DNA of 55,057 nucleotides from JADCGM01 sp943368345 (GTDB lineage Bacteria > Pseudomonadota > Alphaproteobacteria > Sphingomonadales > Sphingomonadaceae): positions 1 to 55,057 of the forward strand of contig CALRKY020000021.1 of assembly GCA_943368345.1 (NCBI GenBank), given 5' to 3'. Numbering within the stretch: the stretch's first letter is position 1; every line of letters starts with the position of its first letter. The notes under the pieces are model-generated. The model was not told the origin of the DNA, did no database searches, and was given only the letters and a program-made list of their open reading frames with translations. The position numbers were made by a program, and so were the translations under genes. Positions 35,616 through 42,619 of the stretch are shown here, one piece after another.

Positions 35616-36542
35616 ATGGAAAACGCAGCCACCCCAAAATCCTTTGATACGCTGTTTCAGATGATGGCAGCTTTCCCCGATGAACAGTCGGCGGTCGATC
35701 ATTTCACGGCTATCCGTTGGGCAAACGGCGCATCGTGCCCGCGCTGCGGCTCGTTGAAGGTCTATCACTTCGCCGACAAGCGCACTCACAAGTGCGGCGA
35801 TTGCCGCCGGACATTCAGCATCCGCATCGGCACGATTTTTGAAGACAGTAAAATTGAACTGCGGAAGTGGCTGCTGGCAATGTGGATGATTACCAGTCAC
35901 AAGAAGGGCGTCGCCAGCACGACCCTTGCCCGCGACCTTGGCGTCACGCAAAAGACAGCTTGGTTCATGTTGATGCGCCTTCGCTATGCCGCTCGCACGC
36001 AATCGTTCAACAAACCGCTGGAAGGCGAAGTCGAGATTGACGAAACGGCAGTCGGCGGCAAGGCTCACAACCGCCGCAAAGGTGCTCCCAAGGTCGCGCG
36101 CGGTGTATCAGGCAAGACAATAGTGATCGGCGCTATCGAGCGCGGCGGTAATGCCGTCGCCACCGTGATCGAAACGACAGATACCCGCACGATGGACGGC
36201 TTCGTTCATGCGGTTGTGTCGCCAAACGCGACGCTCGTTTCGACCGACGAACACAGCGGCTATCGCCAGCTTGGGCGGACCTACAATCACGGCACAGTGC
36301 GCCACGGCATCGGCGAATATCGTTCGGGCGATCACTGCACCAATCAGATCGAAGGCTTTTGGGCTTTGCTCAAGCGTCAGATTGTCGGCATTCACCATTT
36401 CGTGTCCCCGAAGCATCTGAACGCTTACGTGTCCGAAGTAACGTGGCGCTTCAATATGCGCGAACTCGGCGAAGGCGCGCGGGTCAACGCCTTGCTTGGC
36501 GAAACCAGCGGTCGCCTGACTTACAAGGAATTGATCGCATGA
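35616..36542 (+). CDS. IS1595-family transposase
   Basis: 308 residues. An N-terminal zinc ribbon (Cys41, Cys44, Cys60, Cys63; ASCPRCGS and HKCGDCRRTF) is followed by a helical segment and the ISXO2-like RNase H-fold domain. Catalytic residues are Asp142 (EVEIDETAVGGK), Asp211 (LVSTDEHSGY) and the TNQIEGFWALLKR segment (Asn243, Glu246), as in the DDE/N group. The reading frame is full length with no stop or shift. ATG at 35616 follows AGGGAAC. Its stop overlaps the next ORF by ATGA. Confidence 0.95.
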   Translation: MENAATPKSFDTLFQMMAAFPDEQSAVDHFTAIRWANGASCPRCGSLKVYHFADKRTHKCGDCRRTFSIRIGTIFEDSKIELRKWLLAMWMITSHKKGVASTTLARDLGVTQKTAWFMLMRLRYAARTQSFNKPLEGEVEIDETAVGGKAHNRRKGAPKVARGVSGKTIVIGAIERGGNAVATVIETTDTRTMDGFVHAVVSPNATLVSTDEHSGYRQLGRTYNHGTVRHGIGEYRSGDHCTNQIEGFWALLKRQIVGIHHFVSPKHLNAYVSEVTWRFNMRELGEGARVNALLGETSGRLTYKELIA

Positions 36543-36751
36543 AGGGCAAACGCGAAGCGCCCCTTGGGCTGGATATGCCTTTTGATGAGGCGCTTGCCAG
36601 ATTCCTCCAGACCGATCCTGTCGAAGTCGCGGAACTGGCGAAGCGGCGACGATCACCGGAGCAATCGCCGCCGCCTTCGCTAACTAACGGCGGCGATAAT
36701 ACGGGCGAACCCGCTCAATCCGCCGGAAGCGAATCCGGTAGTAAGAGCTGA
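36539..36751 (+). CDS. Small IS-encoded accessory protein
   Basis: 70 residues, starting with ATG over the transposase stop (ATGA), AAGGA upstream. The first half is a helix (LGLDMPFDEALARFLQTDPV, then EVAELAKRRR); the rest is low-complexity Pro/Ser/Gly. Similar short ORFs follow IS1595-type transposases, but no function is established. The coupling suggests co-translation with the transposase. Confidence 0.65.
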   Translation: MKGKREAPLGLDMPFDEALARFLQTDPVEVAELAKRRRSPEQSPPPSLTNGGDNTGEPAQSAGSESGSKS

Positions 36752-36763
36752 CGCGGCGCATGG

Positions 36764-36858
36764 CCTGTCCCCTTGCTTTGGGCGGCCAAATATGCGATTC
36801 CTTACCTTGCAACGGGACAGGGATATCGCGCGGTTAGCCGCCCGGTTGAACTCCAGTC
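36764..36858 (+). ncRNA. Candidate structured RNA inside the insertion sequence
   Basis: Between the small ORF and the terminator at 36859. CCTGTCCC (36764-36771) can pair with GGGACAGG (36814-36821), enclosing a GGCC...GGCC stretch, and CGG-TTAG-CCG adds a small hairpin. There is no ORF with a start signal. It may be merely the 3' untranslated part of the transposase message; an independent RNA is inference. Confidence 0.3.
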
Positions 36859-36888
36859 AGAGCCGCCTTCGGGCGGCTCTTTCTGTTA
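36859..36888 (+). terminator. Intrinsic terminator within the insertion sequence
   Basis: Nine-base perfect stem AGAGCCGCC / GGCGGCTCT closed by a TTCG tetraloop (36859-36880), then TTCTGTT. It would end the transposase/small ORF transcript, or a short RNA made from 36764 on, before the opposite-strand passenger gene. Confidence 0.85.
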
Positions 36889-37034
36889 GTGGCGTCTGGC
36901 TCTCGTGGCCTAACCCGTTCCGTTATCACATCGGCTTGCTCCCTGCTGTTGTGAACGGAGCATCGCAGGCTGGAAAATCGACGCCTAAACTTTACGCATG
37001 TCGACGGAAACTCGACACGTCGATTTTGTCGAGT

Positions 37035-37703
37035 TTATTCCTCCGGAACTTTCAATGGCCTGCCCGGTCTACGCTGTGGCAAAACTCGACGCAGCTCTCT
37101 GACCGTAACCGAGTGGCGAGAGAATGTTGCGTCAAAGGCAGTCCGCGCCTGCGCTTCCGATGCGCCTGGATTAAACTCATTGAATATCGCAGCCCAACTT
37201 TCCAACTTGGCATTGGGGAGCGGCCTTCGGTCCCTCGCAATTTCGGCAACTGACGCGGTATTTGGGATCGACGATTGTTCGACGGACGGCGGCGGCGCTT
37301 CAACCGGCACAACGCCACAGGCGACAAGCACGGCGGCGATACCGGTAGGTTCAAATCGAATTCCGAAACATTCCACGTTGTTCTGAGACCCGCCAAGGCG
37401 TCCGATCATTGTTCGTGTGCCTGTTTGCCAAACCCGATCGTAGTGAGTCGGCACGGGGTTTAGCGCCCAAATCGCAGGGGTAAGGAGCTCAAAGTTGTCT
37501 ACAACCAACCCGCTTGACGACATCCAATTGCAACGTTCGGTAACCGACCTAAGCGTTCCGCCGCGTAGACGGGCGAGCAGTTCATCTTTGGCAGTATTTT
37601 CGTGCAGCGAAGACATTCGTTCAATCGCGACCGCAGGCTGGAGCCAAGTCTGATACTCGGCTTCGGTGAGAAACACCCCGCTATTATGATCCCCAATTAT
37701 CAC
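37035..37703 (-). CDS. Passenger gene of the insertion sequence, unknown function
   Basis: 222 residues, GTG start at 37703, 36 bases from the right end of the element and pointing inward against the transposase. I do not recognise the protein. It has a polar N-terminal half (LTEAEYQTWLQPAVAIERM, a central domain with CNW, GIRFEPTG) and a basic C-terminal part (SVTVRELRRVLPQRRPGRP) that looks like a nucleic-acid-binding helix after a Trp-containing helix (KLESWAAIFNEF). A later ATG (MSSLHEN) is a possible alternative start. The middle 110 residues may recognise a ligand or partner; this is guesswork. Confidence 0.6.
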   Translation of the reverse strand: MIIGDHNSGVFLTEAEYQTWLQPAVAIERMSSLHENTAKDELLARLRGGTLRSVTERCNWMSSSGLVVDNFELLTPAIWALNPVPTHYDRVWQTGTRTMIGRLGGSQNNVECFGIRFEPTGIAAVLVACGVVPVEAPPPSVEQSSIPNTASVAEIARDRRPLPNAKLESWAAIFNEFNPGASEAQARTAFDATFSRHSVTVRELRRVLPQRRPGRPLKVPEE

Positions 37704-37764
37704 ATTCCGATCATGACGAGATGACTACGATTCGGCTAGTGGGTTAGTCACGTATATAGGTCCC

Positions 37765-37806
37765 TGAGGGAGAGGGTGCCGAGCGAAGCGATGGCGGGAG
37801 AGGGGG
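37765..37806 (+). repeat. Two-hairpin dispersed repeat, copy 1, right fragment
   Basis: Starts with the IS target duplication TGAGGGAG, then AGGGTGCC...GATGGCGG and ends GGAGAGGGGG directly before the DUF559 ATG. Joined to 35553-35567 without the insertion it gives a complete element of about 49 bases. Its purine end is the ribosome-binding tract of the DUF559 gene. Confidence 0.8.
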
Positions 37807-37807
37807 C

Positions 37808-38206
37808 ATGCAGCCGGGCTATGACAAGCTGAGCCTGGCCCGGGCGCAAGCCTTGCGGCGCACCGCAACACGTCCGGAAATCGCGCTGTGGACCATATTG
37901 CGTGGGGGCCGTCTCGGGGCAAAGTTCCGGCGGCAGCAACCGATCGGTCCGTTCATCGCCGATTTCTATTGTGCGGCATCGCTATTGATCGTTGAAGTCG
38001 ATGGCGCGCAACATCCTGACGAGCCAGAGGTTGACGCGCGGCGCACACACTGGCTTGAGGCCCATGGTTATCGGGTCATCCGTTTCGACAATCATTTGGT
38101 CCTTACCAATCCGGAGGCAGTCATCAGATCGATCATGGACGCCATATCACCCCCTCACCCCGGCGCTTTGCGCCACCCCTCTCCCTCAAGGGGCGAGGGG
38201 AAATGA
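37808..38206 (+). CDS. DUF559 endonuclease-like protein
   Basis: 132 residues of the DUF559 family, which has the Vsr/restriction-endonuclease-like fold. Likely catalytic positions: Glu24 (TRPEIALW), Asp52 (PFIADFYC), Glu63 and Asp65 (LIVEVDGAQH), followed by the strand RVIRFDNHLV. The gene sits between inverted repeat copies 1 and 2; residues 115-132 (PPHPGALRHPSPSRGEGK) are encoded by repeat copy 2 itself and lie outside the fold. Its start has GGGAGAGGGGG from copy 1 just upstream, and its stop overlaps the hom start. Nicking or cleavage activity is a family-based guess. Confidence 0.88.
   Translation: MQPGYDKLSLARAQALRRTATRPEIALWTILRGGRLGAKFRRQQPIGPFIADFYCAASLLIVEVDGAQHPDEPEVDARRTHWLEAHGYRVIRFDNHLVLTNPEAVIRSIMDAISPPHPGALRHPSPSRGEGK
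38150..38200 (-). repeat. Two-hairpin dispersed repeat, copy 2 (inverted)
   Basis: Read on the minus strand it is nearly identical to copy 3: CCCCTCGCCCC-TTGA-GGGAGAGGGG, then the hairpin GGCGC-AAA-GCGCC, then GGGGTGAGGGG. It faces copy 1 across the DUF559 gene, codes for the end of DUF559, and its outer edge (GGGGCGAGGGGAA) is the ribosome-binding tract of hom. Confidence 0.88.
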
Positions 38207-39492
38207 TGCCGCTTCGCGTTGGCCTGGCTGGGCTTGGCACTGTTGGTGCGGGCGTGGTGAAATTGTTGGAGACCAACCGGGCGTTGGTGGAGCGGCGGGC
38301 CAACCGAGGGATCGTGGTGACCGCGATCTCGGCGCGCGACCGGCACCGGGAGCGCGGGGTGGACCTGTCGCCGTTCGCCTGGGTCGATGACGCGACTGAG
38401 CTGGCCGGTCGGGATGATGTCGATGTGGTGGTGGAACTGGTCGGCGGGGCAGATGGTCCGGCGCTGACACTGGCACGGCGGACGCTGGCATCGGGGAAAG
38501 CCTTTGTGACCGCCAACAAGGCGATGCTCGCACATCACGGACTGGAGCTGGCTGCGGCGGCGGAACAGGCGGGCGCGCCGCTGAAATATGAGGCCGCGGT
38601 TGCAGGCGGCATCCCGGTGATCAAGGGGCTGCGGGAGGGGGCCGCGGCCAATGAACTCAGCCAAGTGTACGGCATCCTGAACGGCACCTGCAATTTCATC
38701 CTGACCGCGATGGAAAAGGATGGGCGAGGCTTTGCCGACGTGCTCGATGAGGCGCAGAAACTGGGCTATGCCGAGGCGGACCCGAGTTTTGATATCGACG
38801 GCATCGATGCCGCGCACAAGCTTGCCATATTGGCCAGCCTGTCGTTCGGGGCACGGCCAGACTTTGCGTCGGTGGCGACGCAGGGCATCCGGGAGGTTGA
38901 TATCGCCGATATCAATCACGCGGCTGCGCTGGGCTTCCGGGTCAAGCTGGTCGGGCTTGCCAAGCTGGAAGGGGCGGGGTTGTTCCAGCGTGTGCACCCC
39001 TGTCTGGTGCCGCTGGCGCATCCGCTGGCGCATGTCGACGGCTCTCTGAACGCCGTGGTGGCGGAGGGGAATTTTGTCGGGCGGTTGTTCTTTCAGGGGC
39101 GCGGGGCCGGGGAGGGGCCGACGGCATCTGCTGTGGTTGCCGACCTGATCGACGTGGCGCGCGGGGAGGTTGGTCCGGCCTTTGCGATGCCAGCAGCGAA
39201 ACTGGCGGCGCTGCCGGCTGCATCACAGGGCGACCATATCGGGCGTTACTACCTCCGGCTGACGGTTGCCGACCGGTCGGGCGTACTGGCTGAATTGACG
39301 GCGGCGCTCCGCGACGAATCGGTCAGCATCGAAAGCCTGATCCAGCGCGGTATCGCTGCCAATGGCGGGGTCTATGTCGTGATGGTGACGCACGAAGCCA
39401 CCGAACATGCAGTGCGGGCGGCGCTCGCCCGGATGACGGCGGGCGACAATGTCATCGGAACCCCGATGATGATGCACATACTGGATTTCTGA
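38203..39492 (+). CDS. hom: Homoserine dehydrogenase
   Basis: 429 residues, reducing aspartate semialdehyde to homoserine for threonine and methionine. The dinucleotide loop is GLAGLGTVGAGVV; Lys106 lies in VTANKAMLA; the substrate domain has AAVAGGIPVIKGLREG, GILNGTCNFILTAM, GYAEADPSFDIDGIDAAHKL; a C-terminal ACT domain (LRLTVADRSGVLAELTAAL) allows allosteric feedback by an amino acid, usually threonine. ATG at 38203 or 38206 (ATGATG). The start overlaps the DUF559 stop, and its Shine-Dalgarno comes from repeat copy 2, so the native upstream link to the aminotransferase has been replaced. Confidence 0.95.
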   Translation: MMPLRVGLAGLGTVGAGVVKLLETNRALVERRANRGIVVTAISARDRHRERGVDLSPFAWVDDATELAGRDDVDVVVELVGGADGPALTLARRTLASGKAFVTANKAMLAHHGLELAAAAEQAGAPLKYEAAVAGGIPVIKGLREGAAANELSQVYGILNGTCNFILTAMEKDGRGFADVLDEAQKLGYAEADPSFDIDGIDAAHKLAILASLSFGARPDFASVATQGIREVDIADINHAAALGFRVKLVGLAKLEGAGLFQRVHPCLVPLAHPLAHVDGSLNAVVAEGNFVGRLFFQGRGAGEGPTASAVVADLIDVARGEVGPAFAMPAAKLAALPAASQGDHIGRYYLRLTVADRSGVLAELTAALRDESVSIESLIQRGIAANGGVYVVMVTHEATEHAVRAALARMTAGDNVIGTPMMMHILDF

Positions 39493-39497
39493 TTGAT

Positions 39498-39548
39498 TCC
39501 CCTCTCCCCTTGAGGGAGAGGGGTGGCACGTAGTGCCGGGGTGAGGGG
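39498..39548 (+). repeat. Two-hairpin dispersed repeat, copy 3
   Basis: CCCCTCTCCCC-TTGA-GGGAGAGGGG (first hairpin, 9-bp stem), TGGCAC-GTA-GTGCC (second hairpin) and GGGGTGAGGGG. It follows the hom stop by 5 bases and faces copy 4 across a 16-base spacer (39549-39564), the same inward geometry as copies 1 and 2 without a gene between. Confidence 0.88.
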
Positions 39549-39564
39549 TCCCTCCTCCCGGTGT

Positions 39565-39619
39565 CCCCTCACCCTGCTCGTCTCACGACGAGTCGCCCTC
39601 TCCCTCAAGGGGAGAGGGA
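39565..39619 (-). repeat. Two-hairpin dispersed repeat, copy 4 (inverted)
   Basis: On the minus strand: TCCCTCTCCCC-TTGA-GGGAGAGGG, then an unrelated but self-complementary second hairpin (CTCGTC-GTGA-GACGAG), then GGGTGAGGGG. Its outer edge on the plus strand (GGGGAGAGGGAGGAG) is the Shine-Dalgarno of glpX. Copies 3 and 4 together can form a large cruciform or a transcript hairpin between hom and glpX. Confidence 0.86.
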
Positions 39620-39628
39620 GGAGCGAAA

Positions 39629-40612
39629 ATGATCCAGGCCAGCAAAACCCTCGACCGCGTTCTTGTGCTGGAGATGGTGCGTGTCACCGAATCCGCCGCA
39701 ATCGCCGCATCGAAACTGATCGGACGCGGCGATGAGAAGGCGGCGGATGCGGCGGCGGTCGATGCAATGCGCAGTGCGCTCAACGAACTCGATTTTGACG
39801 GAACCATCGTCATCGGGGAGGGCGAGCGCGATGAAGCCCCGATGCTCTATATCGGCGAAAAAGTTGGACGCGCCATTGGCACCGGCCCCCGGATCGACAT
39901 CGCGCTTGATCCGCTGGAAGGCACGACGATCACGGCGAAGGCCGGTCCCAATGCGCTGGCGGTGCTGGCGATTGCCGAGCAGGGCGGCCTGCTCAATGCG
40001 CCCGACGTGTACATGGACAAGATGGCCGTCGGACCGGGCTATCCGGCAGGCGTCATCGATCTGAACCGCAGCGTCACCGACAATGTGATCGCAGTTGCCA
40101 AGGCCAAGGGCGTCGCGCCGCACGAGATTATCACCTGCGTGCTAGACCGGCCGCGCCATGACAAGCTGATCGCCGAACTGCGTGCGCTCGGCTGCGGCAT
40201 CATGTTGATTCCCGATGGCGACGTGGCAGGCGTGATTGCCACCACCAATCCGGAGACCGGGGTTGACCTGTATCTTGGGTCCGGCGGCGCGCCGGAGGGC
40301 GTGTTGGCAGCAGCGGCGCTCCGCTGTGTCGGTGGGCAGTTCCAGGGGCGGCTGCTGTTCCGCAATGACGGCGAGCGGGCCCGGGCCAGACGCTGGGGCA
40401 TTGATGACCTCGACCGGATTTATCACCTCACCGATCTGGCCAAGGGCGATGTGATTTTCGCCGCGACCGGGGTGACCGATGGCTCCTTGCTGAAGGGCGT
40501 CAAGCGGCTGCGCGACCGGACGGTAACCACCCAGTCGGTGGTGATGCGCTCCTCCAGCGGCACCGTACGCTGGGTCAGCGGCGAACATCGCCGCGACGTC
40601 GTGAAGGATTAG
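39629..40612 (+). CDS. glpX: Class II fructose-1,6-bisphosphatase
   Basis: 327 residues, GlpX family, dephosphorylating fructose 1,6-bisphosphate for gluconeogenesis. Metal/phosphate motifs: TIVIGEGERDEAPMLYIGE, IDIALDPLEGTT, and PDGDVAGVI with the GSGGAPEGVLAAAALRC phosphate loop. MIQASKTLDRVLVLEMVRVTE is the standard opening. The hom-glpX-recJ order is common in alphaproteobacteria. GGAGGAG lies 6 bases before the ATG, inside or at the edge of repeat copy 4. Confidence 0.95.
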   Translation: MIQASKTLDRVLVLEMVRVTESAAIAASKLIGRGDEKAADAAAVDAMRSALNELDFDGTIVIGEGERDEAPMLYIGEKVGRAIGTGPRIDIALDPLEGTTITAKAGPNALAVLAIAEQGGLLNAPDVYMDKMAVGPGYPAGVIDLNRSVTDNVIAVAKAKGVAPHEIITCVLDRPRHDKLIAELRALGCGIMLIPDGDVAGVIATTNPETGVDLYLGSGGAPEGVLAAAALRCVGGQFQGRLLFRNDGERARARRWGIDDLDRIYHLTDLAKGDVIFAATGVTDGSLLKGVKRLRDRTVTTQSVVMRSSSGTVRWVSGEHRRDVVKD

Positions 40613-40625
40613 GGGACATCGCCCC

Positions 40626-42395
40626 ATGACCGCCGTCTTCGGCATCGAACGCTCGCTTCTCGGCCAGCCGTGGCGGTGGCGGGGCGGGGGGGAGCGCGGG
40701 GTCGGTGCGGGGAGCGCGGTCGGTCTCGATGACCTGCTGGTGCAATTATACTTGGCGCGCGGCGCTGATCTTGCTGACCTCGACCGGTTGCGGTCGCCGA
40801 CGATCCGGGACTGGTTGCCCGATCCCTCTATTTTCCAGGGTATGGATGATGCGGTCGCGCGCATTGTGAAGGCTGTCCGGACGCGGGAGGCGATCGTCGT
40901 GTTCGGCGATTATGACGTCGACGGCGCGACCAGTGCGGCGGTGTTGATCCGCTACCTCCGCGAAGCCGGTGCCGATGCCGACCACTATATCCCGGACCGG
41001 TTGATGGAGGGCTATGGCCCGGGCGGCGACGCGCTGGAGATGCTGGCGGCGAAGGGCAAGCGGCTGGCGATTACCGTCGATTGCGGGACCCAGGCGTTCG
41101 AGGCATTGGCGCGGGCGGCGGCGGTCGGGCTCGACGTGGTGGTGGTCGATCATCACAAAGCCTCCACCGAATTGCCCAAATGTATCGCGGTGGTGAACCC
41201 GAACCGTCTCGACGAGAGTGTGGAAGGGGCGGGCTATGGCCATCTGGCCGCCGTTGGCATGGCGTTTCTGCTCGTTGTTGCGGTCAACAGGCAACTCCGG
41301 GCCGACGGTTGGTTTGCCAGCCGAACCGAACCCCGGCTGATCGACCTGCTTGATCTGGTCGCGCTCGGAACGGTGGCGGATGTGGTGCCGCTGACCGGTC
41401 TCAACCGAGCGTTTGTGGCGCAGGGCGTCAGGGTTATGGCGCAGCGCAAGAATGTCGGCATGGCGGCGCTGATCGATGTGTCGCGGCTCGACCGCGCCCC
41501 TCAAGCCGGGGATTTGGGTTTTTTGCTGGGTCCACGGATCAATGCTGGTGGCCGGGTTGGGAAGTCCGACCTTGGAGTCCGGCTGCTGACCAGTGACAAC
41601 GGCGAGGACGCGGGAACGCTGGCCGGGGAATTGGACCGGTTGAATGTTGAACGCCGGACCATTGAGACATTGGTGACGGAGGCGGCGACCGAGGCAGCGG
41701 CGCGCAGCGGCAATGAGGCTGTGGCGGTGATCGCCGGGCATGGCTGGCACCCCGGGGTGATCGGCATCGTCGCAGGACGCCTGAAGGAGCGGCTGAACAA
41801 GCCGACGATTGTGATTGGCATCGATGCCGACGGAATCGGCAAAGGGTCCGGACGGTCGTTGCCGGGGGTTGATCTCGGCGGGGCCATCCTCGCGGCGAAG
41901 GATCAGGGGCTGCTGATTGCGGGCGGTGGTCATGCGATGGCGGCCGGGCTGACGGTGGCGGCTGACCGGATCGCGACCCTGACCGATTATCTGAACGATC
42001 GGTTGGCGGGTGATGTGGCCAGAGCGCGCGATTCGACCGCCCTGCTGCTCGATGCCGCGATGGCGACCGGCGGCATTACCGTGGACCTTGCCGAGGCATT
42101 GGAGGGGGCGGGGCCGTACGGCATGGGTTGGCCGCAGCCCCGGGTCGCGGCGGGTCCGTGTTTTGTCGTGTCGTGCGACCGGGTCGGGGTCGATCACCTG
42201 CGCTTGATCCTCGGATCAGCGGACGGCGGCCGGTTGAAGGCCGTGGCGTTCCGGCAGGCGGAAACCCCGCTTGGTCAGGCACTCGCCAACAGCCGGGGCC
42301 GCAAGCTCTATGTCGCCGGCCGGGTCAAACGCGACGATTGGGGCAGCAAACCCAAGGCCGAACTGCATCTGGAGGACGCGGCCTGGGCCGAATAG
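40626..42395 (+). CDS. recJ: Single-stranded-DNA-specific exonuclease RecJ
   Basis: 589 residues, DHH-family 5'-3' exonuclease in recombination and mismatch repair. Catalytic motifs: VVFGDYDVDGATSAAVL (91-107), TVDCGTQ, VVVVDHHKAS with DHH at 175-177, LVALGTVADVVPL, and the DHHA1 domain with SGRSLPGVDLGGAI and GGGHAMAAGLTV; a C-terminal OB-like domain ends with the KPKAELHLEDAAW motif. It starts 13 bases after glpX and precedes the tRNA gene. Confidence 0.95.
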   Translation: MTAVFGIERSLLGQPWRWRGGGERGVGAGSAVGLDDLLVQLYLARGADLADLDRLRSPTIRDWLPDPSIFQGMDDAVARIVKAVRTREAIVVFGDYDVDGATSAAVLIRYLREAGADADHYIPDRLMEGYGPGGDALEMLAAKGKRLAITVDCGTQAFEALARAAAVGLDVVVVDHHKASTELPKCIAVVNPNRLDESVEGAGYGHLAAVGMAFLLVVAVNRQLRADGWFASRTEPRLIDLLDLVALGTVADVVPLTGLNRAFVAQGVRVMAQRKNVGMAALIDVSRLDRAPQAGDLGFLLGPRINAGGRVGKSDLGVRLLTSDNGEDAGTLAGELDRLNVERRTIETLVTEAATEAAARSGNEAVAVIAGHGWHPGVIGIVAGRLKERLNKPTIVIGIDADGIGKGSGRSLPGVDLGGAILAAKDQGLLIAGGGHAMAAGLTVAADRIATLTDYLNDRLAGDVARARDSTALLLDAAMATGGITVDLAEALEGAGPYGMGWPQPRVAAGPCFVVSCDRVGVDHLRLILGSADGGRLKAVAFRQAETPLGQALANSRGRKLYVAGRVKRDDWGSKPKAELHLEDAAWAE

Positions 42396-42454
42396 TCATA
42401 CGCAGCCGGTTGACCCGTCGCCGCCCCGCCGCTAAGCCGCCGCTTCGCTTGAAC

Positions 42455-42530
42455 GGTCCCATCGTCTAGCGGTCCAGGACGTCGCCCTTTCACGGCGAAG
42501 ACACGGGTTCGATTCCCGTTGGGATCACCA
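42455..42530 (+). tRNA. tRNA-Glu (anticodon UUC)
   Basis: 76 bases including an encoded CCA (42528-42530). The acceptor GGTCCCA pairs with TGGGATC (one G-U), the anticodon stem TCGCC/GGCGA frames the loop CTTTCAC with TTC at 42489-42491, and the T arm is ACGGG-TTCGATT-CCCGT. Reads GAA and GAG codons. Confidence 0.97.
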
Positions 42531-42570
42531 CAAGACTCAGACATTGCCGGGGGCAATGTCTGGCTTGTGG
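42528..42570 (+). terminator. Long hairpin sharing the tRNA-Glu CCA end
   Basis: An 11-bp perfect stem CAGACATTGCC / GGCAATGTCTG (loop GGG) sits inside a second 7-bp stem CCACAAG / CTTGTGG whose left side begins with the tRNA's own CCA. No T-run follows. It probably ends the tRNA transcript or directs 3' processing. Confidence 0.65.
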
Positions 42571-42619
42571 GGATGGCGAGCCAAGTGAGCCTCACCGACC
42601 GCCAGCACCGGGAGATCCC

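Larger units (their letters stand above)
35568..37764 (+). mobile_element. IS1595-family insertion sequence with passenger gene
   Basis: A 2197-bp element. Its ends (35568-35592 and 37740-37764) are 25-bp inverted repeats with 22 matches; both begin GGG and share TATATAC and the inner TGACTAACCCA. They are flanked by an exact 8-bp direct repeat TGAGGGAG (35560-35567 and 37765-37772), the duplication length of the IS1595 family. Contents: transposase (35616), a small overlapping ORF (36539), a structured noncoding stretch with a terminator, and an opposite-strand passenger gene (37035-37703). It is AT-richer than its surroundings. The intact ends, duplication and transposase suggest recent insertion. 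Confidence 0.92.

Noticed and set aside
36830..36870. Possible tRNA fragment (T-arm-like CCCGGTTGAACTCC)
   Set aside because: No matching acceptor, D or anticodon arms; the pairing fits a terminator instead.
40746..42197. Minus-strand frame of 483 codons across recJ
   Set aside because: Antisense shadow; recJ motifs on the plus strand are complete.
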